Assembly: GCF_020687685.1 (NCBI RefSeq)
Contig: NZ_JAJEWM010000001.1
Coordinates: 310,001 to 374,000 of the forward strand
Length of the DNA: 64,000 nt
From: Tessaracoccus sp. OS52
GTDB lineage: Bacteria; Actinomycetota; Actinomycetes; Propionibacteriales; Propionibacteriaceae
Reading direction: 5' to 3'
In this document: piece by piece, positions 37,719-45,653 of the stretch
Layout of the letters: the number at the start of each line of letters is the position of its first letter
How positions within the stretch are numbered: position 1 is the first letter of the stretch
The notes under the pieces: model-generated
Told to the model about the DNA's origin: nothing
The model's input: the letters and a program-made list of their open reading frames with translations, nothing else
Databases searched by the model: none
Position numbers and translations under genes: made by a program

Positions 37719-39326
37719 TCAGCGCAGCCAGACCGTGGTATTGACGGGCAGGGCGTTGCCCTCCAGGGCACCGCTGGCCAGCAGCACCTCGCCCTCGGGG
37801 AGATCCACCGTCGGGGCAGAGACGTTGGTCGCCACCAGCAGGTCGCCGTTGCGGAACGCGACGACGCCCTCGCCTAGGTCTTCCCACTCGAGCTCGCCCG
37901 TGCCCAGGGCCAGTTCCTTGCGCAGTCGCAGTGCGTCGCGGTACATGGTCCACACGGACCCATCGACCCCCTGCTGCTGGTCTACGGCGAGTTGCCGGTA
38001 GCTGTCTGGCTGGGGCAGCCAGGTCTGGCCGGTGGGCGAGAACCCGAGGCCGGGGGCGTCGGCCTCCCACGGAATGGGGACGCGGCAGCCGTCGCGGCCG
38101 ACCTCGGTGTGGTTCGAACGGAACCAGGTCGGGTCCTGACGGAGGTCGTCGGGCAGCGTGGTGTGGTCCGGCAGGCCCAGTTCCTCGCCTTGGTAGAGGT
38201 ACGCCGAGCCTGGCAGCGCCAGCATCATCAGCGTGGCCGCCGTGGCGCGGGCCAGGCCCAGCTCGTTGTCCGGCTGGGGATCGGAGGCTCCGATGCCGTA
38301 GCGGTTCGAGGTGTCGTCCCGTCCGAGTCTGCTGCGGTGCCGCAGGACGTCGTGGTTGCTCAGCACCCACGTCGTCGGGGCACCGACGGTGGCCACCTTG
38401 GCGAGGGACGAGGTGATCACCTGCTGGTAGGCGGCGGCATCCCACGCGCACTCCAGGAACTCGAAGTTGAACGCCTGGTTCATCTCGTCGGGGCGGACGT
38501 AGTTCGCGATCCGGTCCGTGTGCACCCAGGCCTCGGCCACGAGGATGCGGTCTGCGTCGTAGGAGTCCAGCACCCGGCGCCACGAGCGGTAGATCTCGTG
38601 CACGCCGTCCTGGTCCCACATCGGCCCGGCCTGCAGGCCGAGCAGTTCGGGATTACGGGTCTCGTCAGGGAGGCCGTCGGCCTTCACCAGGCCGTGGGCG
38701 ACGTCCACGCGGAAGCCGTCGACGTCGGCGTCCAGCCAGTAGCGCAGGATGGCCTCGAACTCCTCCCGGACGCGGGGGCTGTTCCAGTTCAGGTCCGGCT
38801 GGCTCCCGTCGAACAGGTGCAGGTACCACTGTTCCGGAGTCCCGTCCGGCCGCGTGAGGCGCGTCCAGCCCGGCCCACCGAAGACGCTGCGCCAGTTGTT
38901 GGGAGCCTCTTCGCCGTCCACCCCGCGGCCGTCGCGGAAGATGTAGAGGTCCCGCTCAGCGGAGCCGGGTCCGGCTGCCACGGCGGCCTGGAACCACTCG
39001 TGTTCGTCGGAGGTGTGGTTGGGGACCAGGTCGAAGATGACCCGCAGTCCCAGTTCGTGGGCCCGCGCCACCAAGCGGTGGGCGTCCTCGGTCTTCCCGA
39101 ACAGCGGGTCGACGGTGCGGTAGTCGGCGACGTCGTAGCCGCCGTCGGCCATGGGGGAGAGGTAGAAGGGCGACAACCACACGGCATCCACCCCGAGGTC
39201 CACGAGGTAGGGCAGCCGCTCGATGATGCCCGGCAGGTCGCCGTAGCCGTCGCCGTCGCCGTCGGCGAAGGAGCGGGGGTAGACCTGGTAGATGACGGCG
39301 TCGCGCCACCACTGGTGCTGGTTCAT
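37719..39326 (-). CDS. GH13 alpha-glucosidase (oligo-1,6-glucosidase/maltase type)
   Basis: This 535-residue cytosolic glycoside hydrolase family 13 enzyme has the usual regions: VIYQVYPRSF at the start, DLVPNHTSDEHEWF (region I), the nucleophile in GFRVDVAHGL (region II), the acid/base in VAEAWVH (region III) and LSNHDV (region IV). It should release glucose from imported maltose or isomaltose-type oligosaccharides. Its ATG overlaps the stop of the LacI gene by four bases, so regulator and enzyme form one operon, divergent from malE-malF-malG. This fits import followed by hydrolysis inside the cell. Confidence 0.93.
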   Translation of the reverse strand: MNQHQWWRDAVIYQVYPRSFADGDGDGYGDLPGIIERLPYLVDLGVDAVWLSPFYLSPMADGGYDVADYRTVDPLFGKTEDAHRLVARAHELGLRVIFDLVPNHTSDEHEWFQAAVAAGPGSAERDLYIFRDGRGVDGEEAPNNWRSVFGGPGWTRLTRPDGTPEQWYLHLFDGSQPDLNWNSPRVREEFEAILRYWLDADVDGFRVDVAHGLVKADGLPDETRNPELLGLQAGPMWDQDGVHEIYRSWRRVLDSYDADRILVAEAWVHTDRIANYVRPDEMNQAFNFEFLECAWDAAAYQQVITSSLAKVATVGAPTTWVLSNHDVLRHRSRLGRDDTSNRYGIGASDPQPDNELGLARATAATLMMLALPGSAYLYQGEELGLPDHTTLPDDLRQDPTWFRSNHTEVGRDGCRVPIPWEADAPGLGFSPTGQTWLPQPDSYRQLAVDQQQGVDGSVWTMYRDALRLRKELALGTGELEWEDLGEGVVAFRNGDLLVATNVSAPTVDLPEGEVLLASGALEGNALPVNTTVWLR

Positions 39327-40318
39327 TGAAGGGGTCCCGTCGAGTTGCGGATGATCAGGTCGGGGTGGAACAGCAGTTCGGAACGGTCAAGAGTAGCCCC
39401 CGCCAGACCATCCAGCAGGGCGCCGACGGCGGCCTCGCACATGGCGCGGACGGGCTGGCGGATCGTCGTGAGGGCCGGTGCGGTGAAGGCCATGAGCGGG
39501 CTGTCGTCGAACCCGACCACCGAGAGGTCGTCGGGAATCGAAAGGCCCCGGGAAGTGGCCTCGCGAATGGCGCCCAGCGCCATGATGTCGGAGCCGCACA
39601 CCAGCGCGGTGTGGCCGGAGTCGATGAGCCGGCCCGCCGCGAGCTGCCCACCCTCGGCGGTGAAGATGGTGCTGGCGATGTCGGCGCGCGTGAAGCCGAG
39701 CGCCAGGAACGCGTCGACCTTCCGCCTGGCGGGCAGGTAGCGCTCCGAGCCCATCGCGAGCCCGATCCGCTCGTGCCCCAGGGACCGCAGGTGGGTCACG
39801 GAGGCGGAGACGGCCTCGGCGTCGGAGCAGGAGAAGAACGCACCCCGCAGGTCCGGCGCGTAGCCGTTGATGAAGACCGCTGGGATCCCGGACTCGATCA
39901 GCCGCCGGTAGTGCTCGTTGGAGCCCAGGCTGTCAGCAGGCGTCCCGGAGACCGAGATCACACCTGTGACGTTGAGGTTCTGCAGGGTCTCGAGGTGCTG
40001 CATCTCGCCCGTGCCGGAGGTCCCCGCAGGGCACACCACGTTCGGCTGGCCGGCGGCGAACAGCAGGATGTCCAACTCCTCGACGAACGCCGGGAAGGCC
40101 GGGTTGGAGAGTTCGGGTACGACGATGGCGACGACGCTGCCGCGCTTGCCCGCCCCTGACTCCCGCTCGTAGCCGAGCTGGCTCATGGCGTCAAGGACCG
40201 TGCGCCTGGTGTCCTCCTTCACGCCGGGCTTGCCGCTGAGGACGCGGGAGACGGTCGCGGTGGAAACCCCGGCCAGATGGGCCAGGTCGGCCATCCTCGT
40301 CCGCTTCGTTGGGGCCAT
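39323..40318 (-). CDS. LacI-family repressor (MalR-like)
   Basis: This 331-residue regulator has an N-terminal LacI helix-turn-helix (MADLAHLAGVSTATVSRVLSG) and a periplasmic-binding-protein-like effector domain. The ATG at 40318 is preceded by AGAGGAA, whereas the longer frame to 40363 would start inside the operator region. The gene is divergent from malE with tandem AACGTT-centred operators between them, and it is co-transcribed with an alpha-glucosidase. This points to a maltose/maltodextrin-responsive repressor of both units. The effector cannot be read from the sequence. Confidence 0.9.
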   Translation of the reverse strand: MAPTKRTRMADLAHLAGVSTATVSRVLSGKPGVKEDTRRTVLDAMSQLGYERESGAGKRGSVVAIVVPELSNPAFPAFVEELDILLFAAGQPNVVCPAGTSGTGEMQHLETLQNLNVTGVISVSGTPADSLGSNEHYRRLIESGIPAVFINGYAPDLRGAFFSCSDAEAVSASVTHLRSLGHERIGLAMGSERYLPARRKVDAFLALGFTRADIASTIFTAEGGQLAAGRLIDSGHTALVCGSDIMALGAIREATSRGLSIPDDLSVVGFDDSPLMAFTAPALTTIRQPVRAMCEAAVGALLDGLAGATLDRSELLFHPDLIIRNSTGPLQ

Positions 40319-40359
40319 CTGGGTTCCTCTTTCGACCTGATCGACGGTGACTTGTGCCC

Positions 40360-40390
40360 GCAAACGTTACCAGCCCGGCAAACGTTACCA
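40360..40390. promoter_or_regulatory. Tandem LacI-type operators upstream of malE
   Basis: The 13-base sequence GCAAACGTTACCA occurs twice in direct repeat (40360-40372 and 40378-40390), 18 bp apart. The AACGTT centre with flanking GCA is the kind of site bound by LacI-family sugar repressors. A perfect palindrome GCAAATTTGC (40422-40431) lies downstream near possible -10 sequence (TATGGT, 40432-40437) and may be a third, weaker site. I could not fix the malE promoter with confidence. Confidence 0.6.
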
Positions 40391-40488
40391 AACTGTGAGG
40401 CCGCACTTGCTGAAAGTTGCTGCAAATTTGCTATGGTCATCCCGACTGGCAATCGGCGCCAGTTCTCAAGGACGAGGAGATACCTGAC

Positions 40489-41766
40489 ATGCGCAAGAGC
40501 TTCCTTGCCGTGGCGGCAGCAGGACTGGCGATGACTCTCGCAGCCTGCGGCAGCGGCACCACCCCCACCAGCACCAGCTCAACCCAGACGAGCGAGTCGG
40601 CCAGCGAGGCTGCGACCACCGCGGAGGCCACCGAGACCACCGCTGAGTCCAGCGCCCCGGCCGCCTCCGGCAGCATCACCATCTGGGCCGACGAGGTCCG
40701 GGTCAACAGCTTCACGGAGGTGGCCAAGAGCTTCACCGACGAGACCGGCATCGCAGTCGAGATGGTGCAGAAGCCCACCCAGGACATCAAGACTGAGTTC
40801 GTCACCCAGGCGCCCACCGGCGAAGGGCCGGACCTCATCGTCGGCGCGCACGACTGGACCGGTGACCTTGTCAACAACGGCGTCATCGCCCCCGTCGAGC
40901 TCGGCGACGCCGTCGGCAACTTCCCGGAGCCCGCAGTGCAGGGCTTCACCTACGACGGCCAGCTCTACGGCGTGCCCTACGCCAGCGAGAACATCGGCCT
41001 GGTCCGCAACAACGCCCTCGCCACCGAGACGCCCGAGACGTTCGACGAACTGGTCGCGCAGGGCAAGGAGCTCGGAGCCGAGTTCCCCGTCGTGATCCAG
41101 CAGGGCGAGGGCGGTGACGCGTTCCACCTGTACCCCCTGCAGACCTCGTTCGGCGCGCCCGTGTTCGTCAGCGAGAACGGCGAGTACACCACCGAACTCG
41201 GGATGGCCGGCCCTGAGGGCCTGGCGTTCGCCGATTACCTGAAGAATCTGGCCGACGAGGGCGTGCTCAGCACCGCCGTGGGCGGAGACCAGGCCAAGCA
41301 GAGCTTCCTGGACGGCAAGACCCCCTACATCGTGACCGGCCCGTGGTACGTCGCCGACTTCGTCGCCGCCGACATGGACGTGACCGTCCTGCCGGTGCCG
41401 TCGGCCGGTGGCCAGCCGTCGGCCCCCTTCCTCGGTTTCCAGGGCGTCTACCTGTCGGCCCACTCCGAGAACGCGCTGCTCGCCAACCAGTTCCTGACCT
41501 TCCTCGCAGGCGCCGAGGCGCAGACCCAGCTCTACGAACTCGACGGCCGCTTCCCGGCCAACACCGAGTCGGCGGCCGCTGTGGACGACGAGATCCTCGC
41601 CGGGTTCGGTGAGGCCGGCAAGCTCGGGCAGCCCATGCCCGCCATCCCCGAGATGGGTGCCGTGTGGACCTACTGGGGCGCTGCCCAGGTGAGCATCATC
41701 ACCGGGGCCGCGGATCCCGCCACCGCCTGGAACGAGATGATCGCCAACATCCAGGGCGAGATCTGA
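40489..41766 (+). CDS. malE: Maltose/maltodextrin ABC transporter substrate-binding lipoprotein
   Basis: This 425-residue lipoprotein has a short basic start, a hydrophobic core and the lipobox LAAC, with lipidated Cys20. A Ser/Thr/Ala/Glu linker of about 40 residues follows, then the two-lobed binding protein domain (GSITIWADEVR, ETGIAVEMVQKP, GPDLIVGAHDWTGDLV, YGVPYASENIGLVRN). This matches the MalE group closely. It sits on the outer face of the membrane and delivers sugar to MalF/MalG. The ATG has GACGAGGAGA upstream. A stable hairpin after its stop codon probably raises its level relative to the permease genes. Confidence 0.9.
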   Translation: MRKSFLAVAAAGLAMTLAACGSGTTPTSTSSTQTSESASEAATTAEATETTAESSAPAASGSITIWADEVRVNSFTEVAKSFTDETGIAVEMVQKPTQDIKTEFVTQAPTGEGPDLIVGAHDWTGDLVNNGVIAPVELGDAVGNFPEPAVQGFTYDGQLYGVPYASENIGLVRNNALATETPETFDELVAQGKELGAEFPVVIQQGEGGDAFHLYPLQTSFGAPVFVSENGEYTTELGMAGPEGLAFADYLKNLADEGVLSTAVGGDQAKQSFLDGKTPYIVTGPWYVADFVAADMDVTVLPVPSAGGQPSAPFLGFQGVYLSAHSENALLANQFLTFLAGAEAQTQLYELDGRFPANTESAAAVDDEILAGFGEAGKLGQPMPAIPEMGAVWTYWGAAQVSIITGAADPATAWNEMIANIQGEI

Positions 41767-41787
41767 TCCAGCCATCGCAGCCGTGAT

Positions 41788-41821
41788 GGGCGCGTGGGTC
41801 CCCGTTGGAACCCACGCGCCC
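41788..41821 (+). terminator. Intercistronic hairpin between malE and malF
   Basis: A perfect 12-bp stem (GGGCGCGTGGGT with its complement) with a 10-base loop lies 21 bases after the malE stop and before the malF start. There is no T-run, so it is more likely a partial terminator or an mRNA-stabilising structure that allows more MalE than MalF/MalG. Confidence 0.6.
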
Positions 41822-41847
41822 GTCCGAATCGGAAGGGACCACGCGTC

Positions 41848-43419
41848 GTGACGCAATCCGGAAAGGCTCAAGACGGCCCGAGGCTCTCCCATGCCCGTGA
41901 CCTGTCACGCCCCGGCTTCTGGGTGAAGCTCGTGCTCATGGCCGTGGTGAACGCGCTGGGCCTCTACGGCATCCTGGCCTCCTGGGCGCAGCAGGAGTGG
42001 GGAGTCATGACGTTCCTCGTCATCACTCTCGCCATCGCCGACTACGTCTACTTCTCCAAGCGGGCCATCCCCGCCAAGTACCTGATGCCCGGCCTGGTGT
42101 TCCTTGCCGTCTACCAGCTGTATGTGATGGGCCACACGGCCTACGTCGCCTTCACCAACTACGGCGACGGGCACAACGACTCCAAGGGTCCGGCCATCAC
42201 CCAGATCCTCAAGACGGCCGACCGCCGCGTCGAGGGCACGCAGACCTTTCCCGTCACGGTGCTGGAGAAGGACGGCGAGCTGGCCTTCGGCATCGTCCGC
42301 GACGGTGTGCCCCTGGTGGGCGACGCGGAGGACCCGCTCACGGAGGCGCCGGACGCGGTGGTCCAGGCTGACAAGGTCCTGGAGGTGCCCGGCTACACCA
42401 CGCTGGTGCTGGCCGACATCCTGGACCGGCAGTCAGAGGTGCTGGAACTGCGCGTCAGCCTGTCCGACAACCCCGACGACGGCTGGCTGCGCACCGACAA
42501 CGCGACGATGGCCTTCGTCGCCAAGTCCAGCCTTGTCTACGACGAGGCCGCCGACACGTTCACCACTGCTGAAGGCAAGGTCTACACCGCGGACCCGGAG
42601 CGGGGCCTGTTCGTCGCCGACGACGGCACGTCCCTCACGCCGGGCTGGCGGGTGCTGGTGGGGACGGAGAACTTCACGAAGGTCTTCACCGACTCCCGCC
42701 TCAGCGGCCCGTTCGTGCAGATCCTGGCCTGGACGTTCGCGTTCGCGATCCTGTCGGTGGCAACCACCTTCGCGCTCGGCCTGGCCCTGGCCGTGATCTA
42801 CAACGACCCCAGGATCAGGGGGCGACGGTTGTACCGCTCCCTGTTCATCCTGCCCTACGCGTTCCCGGGCTTCCTGGCGGCGCTGGTGTGGAAGGGAATG
42901 CTGAACGAACGCTTCGGCATCATCAATGAGTGGCTGGGCCAGGACATCAACTGGCTGGGCGACGGCAACCTCGCCAAGCTGTCCATCCTCGGGGTGAATC
43001 TCTGGCTGGGCTTCCCCTACATGTTCCTCGTGTGCACCGGCGCGCTGCAGTCCATCCCCGGCGAACTCACCGAGTCGGCCGTCATGGATGGCGCCGGGCC
43101 GTGGCGGCGGTTCCGCTCGATCACCCTGCCGCTGCTGTTCGTCTCCACCGCGCCGCTGCTGATCTCCAGCTTCGCGTTCAACTTCAACAACTTCTCGCTC
43201 ATCTACATGCTCACCGGGGGAGGACCGAACTTACCTGGGGCGCCCGTGGTCATCGGTGAGAGCGACATCCTGATCTCGATGGTCTACTCCATCGCCTTCG
43301 AGTCCGGTCAGAAGCAGTACGGCCTCGCCTCTGCGCTGTCCATACTCATCTTCTTCGTGGTCGGCCTCGTCTCCTGGCTCGGCTTCCGTCAGACCCGCAA
43401 GCTCGAGGAGATCATGTGA
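41848..43419 (+). CDS. malF: Maltose-type ABC transporter permease MalF
   Basis: This 523-residue inner permease has three N-terminal helices (about 24-45, 52-70, 78-97), then a large extracytoplasmic loop of about 180 residues (about 105-285) comparable in place to the P2 loop of enterobacterial MalF, then five or more helices. The EAA loop that contacts the ATPase reads ESAVMDGAGPWRRFRSITLP. The GTG at 41848 follows a GGAAGGGA ribosome site; the longer frame back to 41794 crosses the hairpin and is rejected. The stop overlaps the malG ATG. No malK gene is in the window, so a shared MsiK-type ATPase elsewhere is likely. Confidence 0.9.
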   Translation: MTQSGKAQDGPRLSHARDLSRPGFWVKLVLMAVVNALGLYGILASWAQQEWGVMTFLVITLAIADYVYFSKRAIPAKYLMPGLVFLAVYQLYVMGHTAYVAFTNYGDGHNDSKGPAITQILKTADRRVEGTQTFPVTVLEKDGELAFGIVRDGVPLVGDAEDPLTEAPDAVVQADKVLEVPGYTTLVLADILDRQSEVLELRVSLSDNPDDGWLRTDNATMAFVAKSSLVYDEAADTFTTAEGKVYTADPERGLFVADDGTSLTPGWRVLVGTENFTKVFTDSRLSGPFVQILAWTFAFAILSVATTFALGLALAVIYNDPRIRGRRLYRSLFILPYAFPGFLAALVWKGMLNERFGIINEWLGQDINWLGDGNLAKLSILGVNLWLGFPYMFLVCTGALQSIPGELTESAVMDGAGPWRRFRSITLPLLFVSTAPLLISSFAFNFNNFSLIYMLTGGGPNLPGAPVVIGESDILISMVYSIAFESGQKQYGLASALSILIFFVVGLVSWLGFRQTRKLEEIM

Positions 43420-44285
43420 TGGCCAACAAGACCGGACTCCGCGGCGCCCGCTGGTGGAAGGAGGTCGGCTGGAAGCACGTCTTCGCCGTCGTGTTCATCC
43501 TCTACTGCGTCTTCCCGCTGCTCTACGTGCTGTCCACCTCCCTCAATCCGGGGGCGACGCTGACCGGGTCCGCAGAGCTCTTCCGCGAGTTCTCGCTCGC
43601 CAACTTCGAGGACCTCTTCGGCAGCCTCTTCCCGCGCTGGCTGTTGCAGTCGTTCATCGTCAGCACCGCGACGTCGGTGGGCACCGTCGTCATGGGAGCA
43701 GCCGCGGCCTACGCGTTCAGCAGGTTCCGGTTCAAGGGCCGGCGGGGCGGGCTGACCTTCCTGCTGATCGTCCAGATGTTCCCGCAGATGCTCGCGTTCG
43801 TGGCCATCTTCCTGCTGCTGCTCACCCTCGGGGAGATCTTCCCGGTGCTCGGTGTCGGCTCGCGTCTGGCCCTGATCGCCGTCTACCTGGGCGGGGCACT
43901 CGGTGCCAACACGTTCCTCATGTACGGCTTCTTCAACACGATCCCCCGGGAACTGGACGAGGCCGCCAAGATCGACGGCGCCACGCACGCCCAGATCTTC
44001 TGGGGCATCATCATGCGGCTGGTCACCCCCATCCTCGCTGTGGTGGGACTGCTTTCGTTCGTCGCCAGCTACGGCGAGTTCATCCTCGCCAAGATCGTCC
44101 TCACCCACCCCGACGACTACACCCTCGCCGTCGGTCTCTACTTCTGGGCATCGGACGAGCGCAACGCTCCGTGGTCGCTGTTCGCTGCGGCCGCCGTGAT
44201 TGCCGCCGTCCCCATCATCGTGCTGTTCATGTACCTGCAGAAGTACATCGTCGGCGGCCTCACCGCGGGCTCTGTCAAGGGCTAG
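43419..44285 (+). CDS. malG: Maltose-type ABC transporter permease MalG
   Basis: This 288-residue permease has six helices and an EAA motif DEAAKIDGATHAQIFWGI that couples to the ATPase. The N-terminus is cytosolic and basic (WWKEVGWKHVF). The TGATG overlap with malF gives coupled synthesis of the two membrane subunits. With MalE it would take up maltose or maltodextrins, which the GH13 enzyme and possibly glycogen phosphorylase (48711-51200) can then process. The transporter operon ends here; the next gene has its own -10 box. Confidence 0.92.
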   Translation: MANKTGLRGARWWKEVGWKHVFAVVFILYCVFPLLYVLSTSLNPGATLTGSAELFREFSLANFEDLFGSLFPRWLLQSFIVSTATSVGTVVMGAAAAYAFSRFRFKGRRGGLTFLLIVQMFPQMLAFVAIFLLLLTLGEIFPVLGVGSRLALIAVYLGGALGANTFLMYGFFNTIPRELDEAAKIDGATHAQIFWGIIMRLVTPILAVVGLLSFVASYGEFILAKIVLTHPDDYTLAVGLYFWASDERNAPWSLFAAAAVIAAVPIIVLFMYLQKYIVGGLTAGSVKG

Positions 44286-44294
44286 CCCGGACGG

Positions 44295-44300
44295 TACCGT
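44295..44300 (+). promoter_or_regulatory. -10 element, leaderless M20 dipeptidase gene
   Basis: TACCGT ends six bases before the ATG at 44307, which puts +1 on the start codon. It lies ten bases after the malG stop and has no ribosome site. Confidence 0.45.
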
Positions 44301-44306
44301 TGGGCC

Positions 44307-45644
44307 ATGACAAACCTCGCCTGGGACGTCGAGGGTGTGCTGCCCTCCGTCATAGCAGACCTGCACGAGCTGATCACGATTCCGTCGGTGTCCTCACAGC
44401 CGGAACACGACGCCGATGTCCTGGCCTGTGCTCACCGGATCGAGGGTTTGCTGAAGGGCGCGGCCTGCCCCGAGGTGCGGCTGCTCGAGGCTGGCGGCAA
44501 GCCGGCGGTCTACGGGCACTACCCTGCGCCCGAGGGCATGCCGACGGTCCTGCTCTATGCGCACTACGACGTGCAGCCCACGGGCGAACATGAGCTGTGG
44601 ACTTCGCCGGCGTTCACGCCCGACGAGCGCGACGGACGCCTGTACGCCCGGGGGGCCGCCGATGACAAGGGCGGCATCGCCGTCCACCTCGCCACGCTGC
44701 GTGCCTTCGACGGCTCCCCGCCCGTCGGCGTGAAGCTCTTCATCGAGGGCGAGGAGGAGATTGGTTCTCCCTCCATGCCCGCGCTGCTGGACAGGTACGC
44801 CGACGAGCTGTCCGCTGACGTGTTCGTGATCGCCGACTCGGTGAACTGGGCCGTCGGCCAGCCGAGCCTCACCACGTCGCTGCGGGGCCTGGTGGACGCC
44901 GTGGTCACGGTCTCCACGCTCGAGCAGGGCCTGCACTCCGGGCAGTTCGGCGGAGTCGTGCCCGACGCCCTCACCGCCCTGGTCCGCCTCCTCGCCACCC
45001 TGCACGACGATAGAGGCGACGTCGCCATCGCGGGGCTGGACTCCTACCCGGGACCGGACCTCGACTACCCCGAGGACCGCCTCCGCGCGGAGACCGGGGT
45101 CCTCGACGGCGTGCAGCAGACCGGGACCGGCAGCGTCGTGCAGCGCATGTGGTACAAACCGGCAGCCTCCGTGCTGGCCATCGACACCACCCGCATCTCC
45201 GAGGCCTCCAACACCCTGATCCCGACGGCGTCGGCCAAGGTGAGTGTCCGGCTCGCCCCGGGCCAGGACCCAGTGGCCGCGCAGGAGGCGCTCGAGCGGC
45301 ACCTGCTGGAACACGCACCGTGGGGCGCCCGCGTCGAGGTCAGCGACGGCCAGCTGGGCGGACCGAGCACGATCAGCCTCGACGGCCCCTACGCCGAGGC
45401 CGCCCGGCAGGCGTTCGTTGAGTCCTTCGGGATGGCGCCGGTCGAGATCGGGTGCGGCGGGAGCATTCCCATCGTCGCGGAGTTCGCGAACCGGAACCCC
45501 GACGGCATCGTCCTGGTCACGGCGGTGACGGACCCCGACTCCCGGATGCACGGCATCGACGAGTCCCTGGACCTGGGTGACCTGGCGAAGGCGGCCACCG
45601 CCGAGGCCCTGCTGCTGGTCAACCTCGCGGCGGTCGCACGGTAA
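44307..45644 (+). CDS. M20-family dipeptidase
   Basis: This 445-residue zinc peptidase of the M20 family (PepV/CNDP-like dipeptidases) has the metal ligands in LYAHYDVQP (His) and RGAADDKGG (bridging Asp), the catalytic Glu in EGEEEIGSPS and later ligands near IADSVNW and GIDESL. A dimerisation lid domain occupies the middle (about 180-310). It should hydrolyse dipeptides in the cytosol. It sits between malG and purF without an obvious functional link to either. The stop is nine bases before the purF GTG. Confidence 0.88.
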   Translation: MTNLAWDVEGVLPSVIADLHELITIPSVSSQPEHDADVLACAHRIEGLLKGAACPEVRLLEAGGKPAVYGHYPAPEGMPTVLLYAHYDVQPTGEHELWTSPAFTPDERDGRLYARGAADDKGGIAVHLATLRAFDGSPPVGVKLFIEGEEEIGSPSMPALLDRYADELSADVFVIADSVNWAVGQPSLTTSLRGLVDAVVTVSTLEQGLHSGQFGGVVPDALTALVRLLATLHDDRGDVAIAGLDSYPGPDLDYPEDRLRAETGVLDGVQQTGTGSVVQRMWYKPAASVLAIDTTRISEASNTLIPTASAKVSVRLAPGQDPVAAQEALERHLLEHAPWGARVEVSDGQLGGPSTISLDGPYAEAARQAFVESFGMAPVEIGCGGSIPIVAEFANRNPDGIVLVTAVTDPDSRMHGIDESLDLGDLAKAATAEALLLVNLAAVAR

Positions 45645-45647
45645 GCT
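45642..45647 (+). promoter_or_regulatory. -10 element, leaderless purF promoter
   Basis: TAAGCT overlaps the stop codon of the dipeptidase gene and ends six bases before the GTG at 45654, so +1 falls on the start codon. This supports the GTG start of purF. Confidence 0.5.
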
Positions 45648-45653
45648 GTCGGG

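Noticed and set aside
41788-41821. The mal hairpin as a full rho-independent terminator
   Set aside because: There is no T-run and the following malF has a ribosome site but no clear promoter, so complete termination is unlikely.
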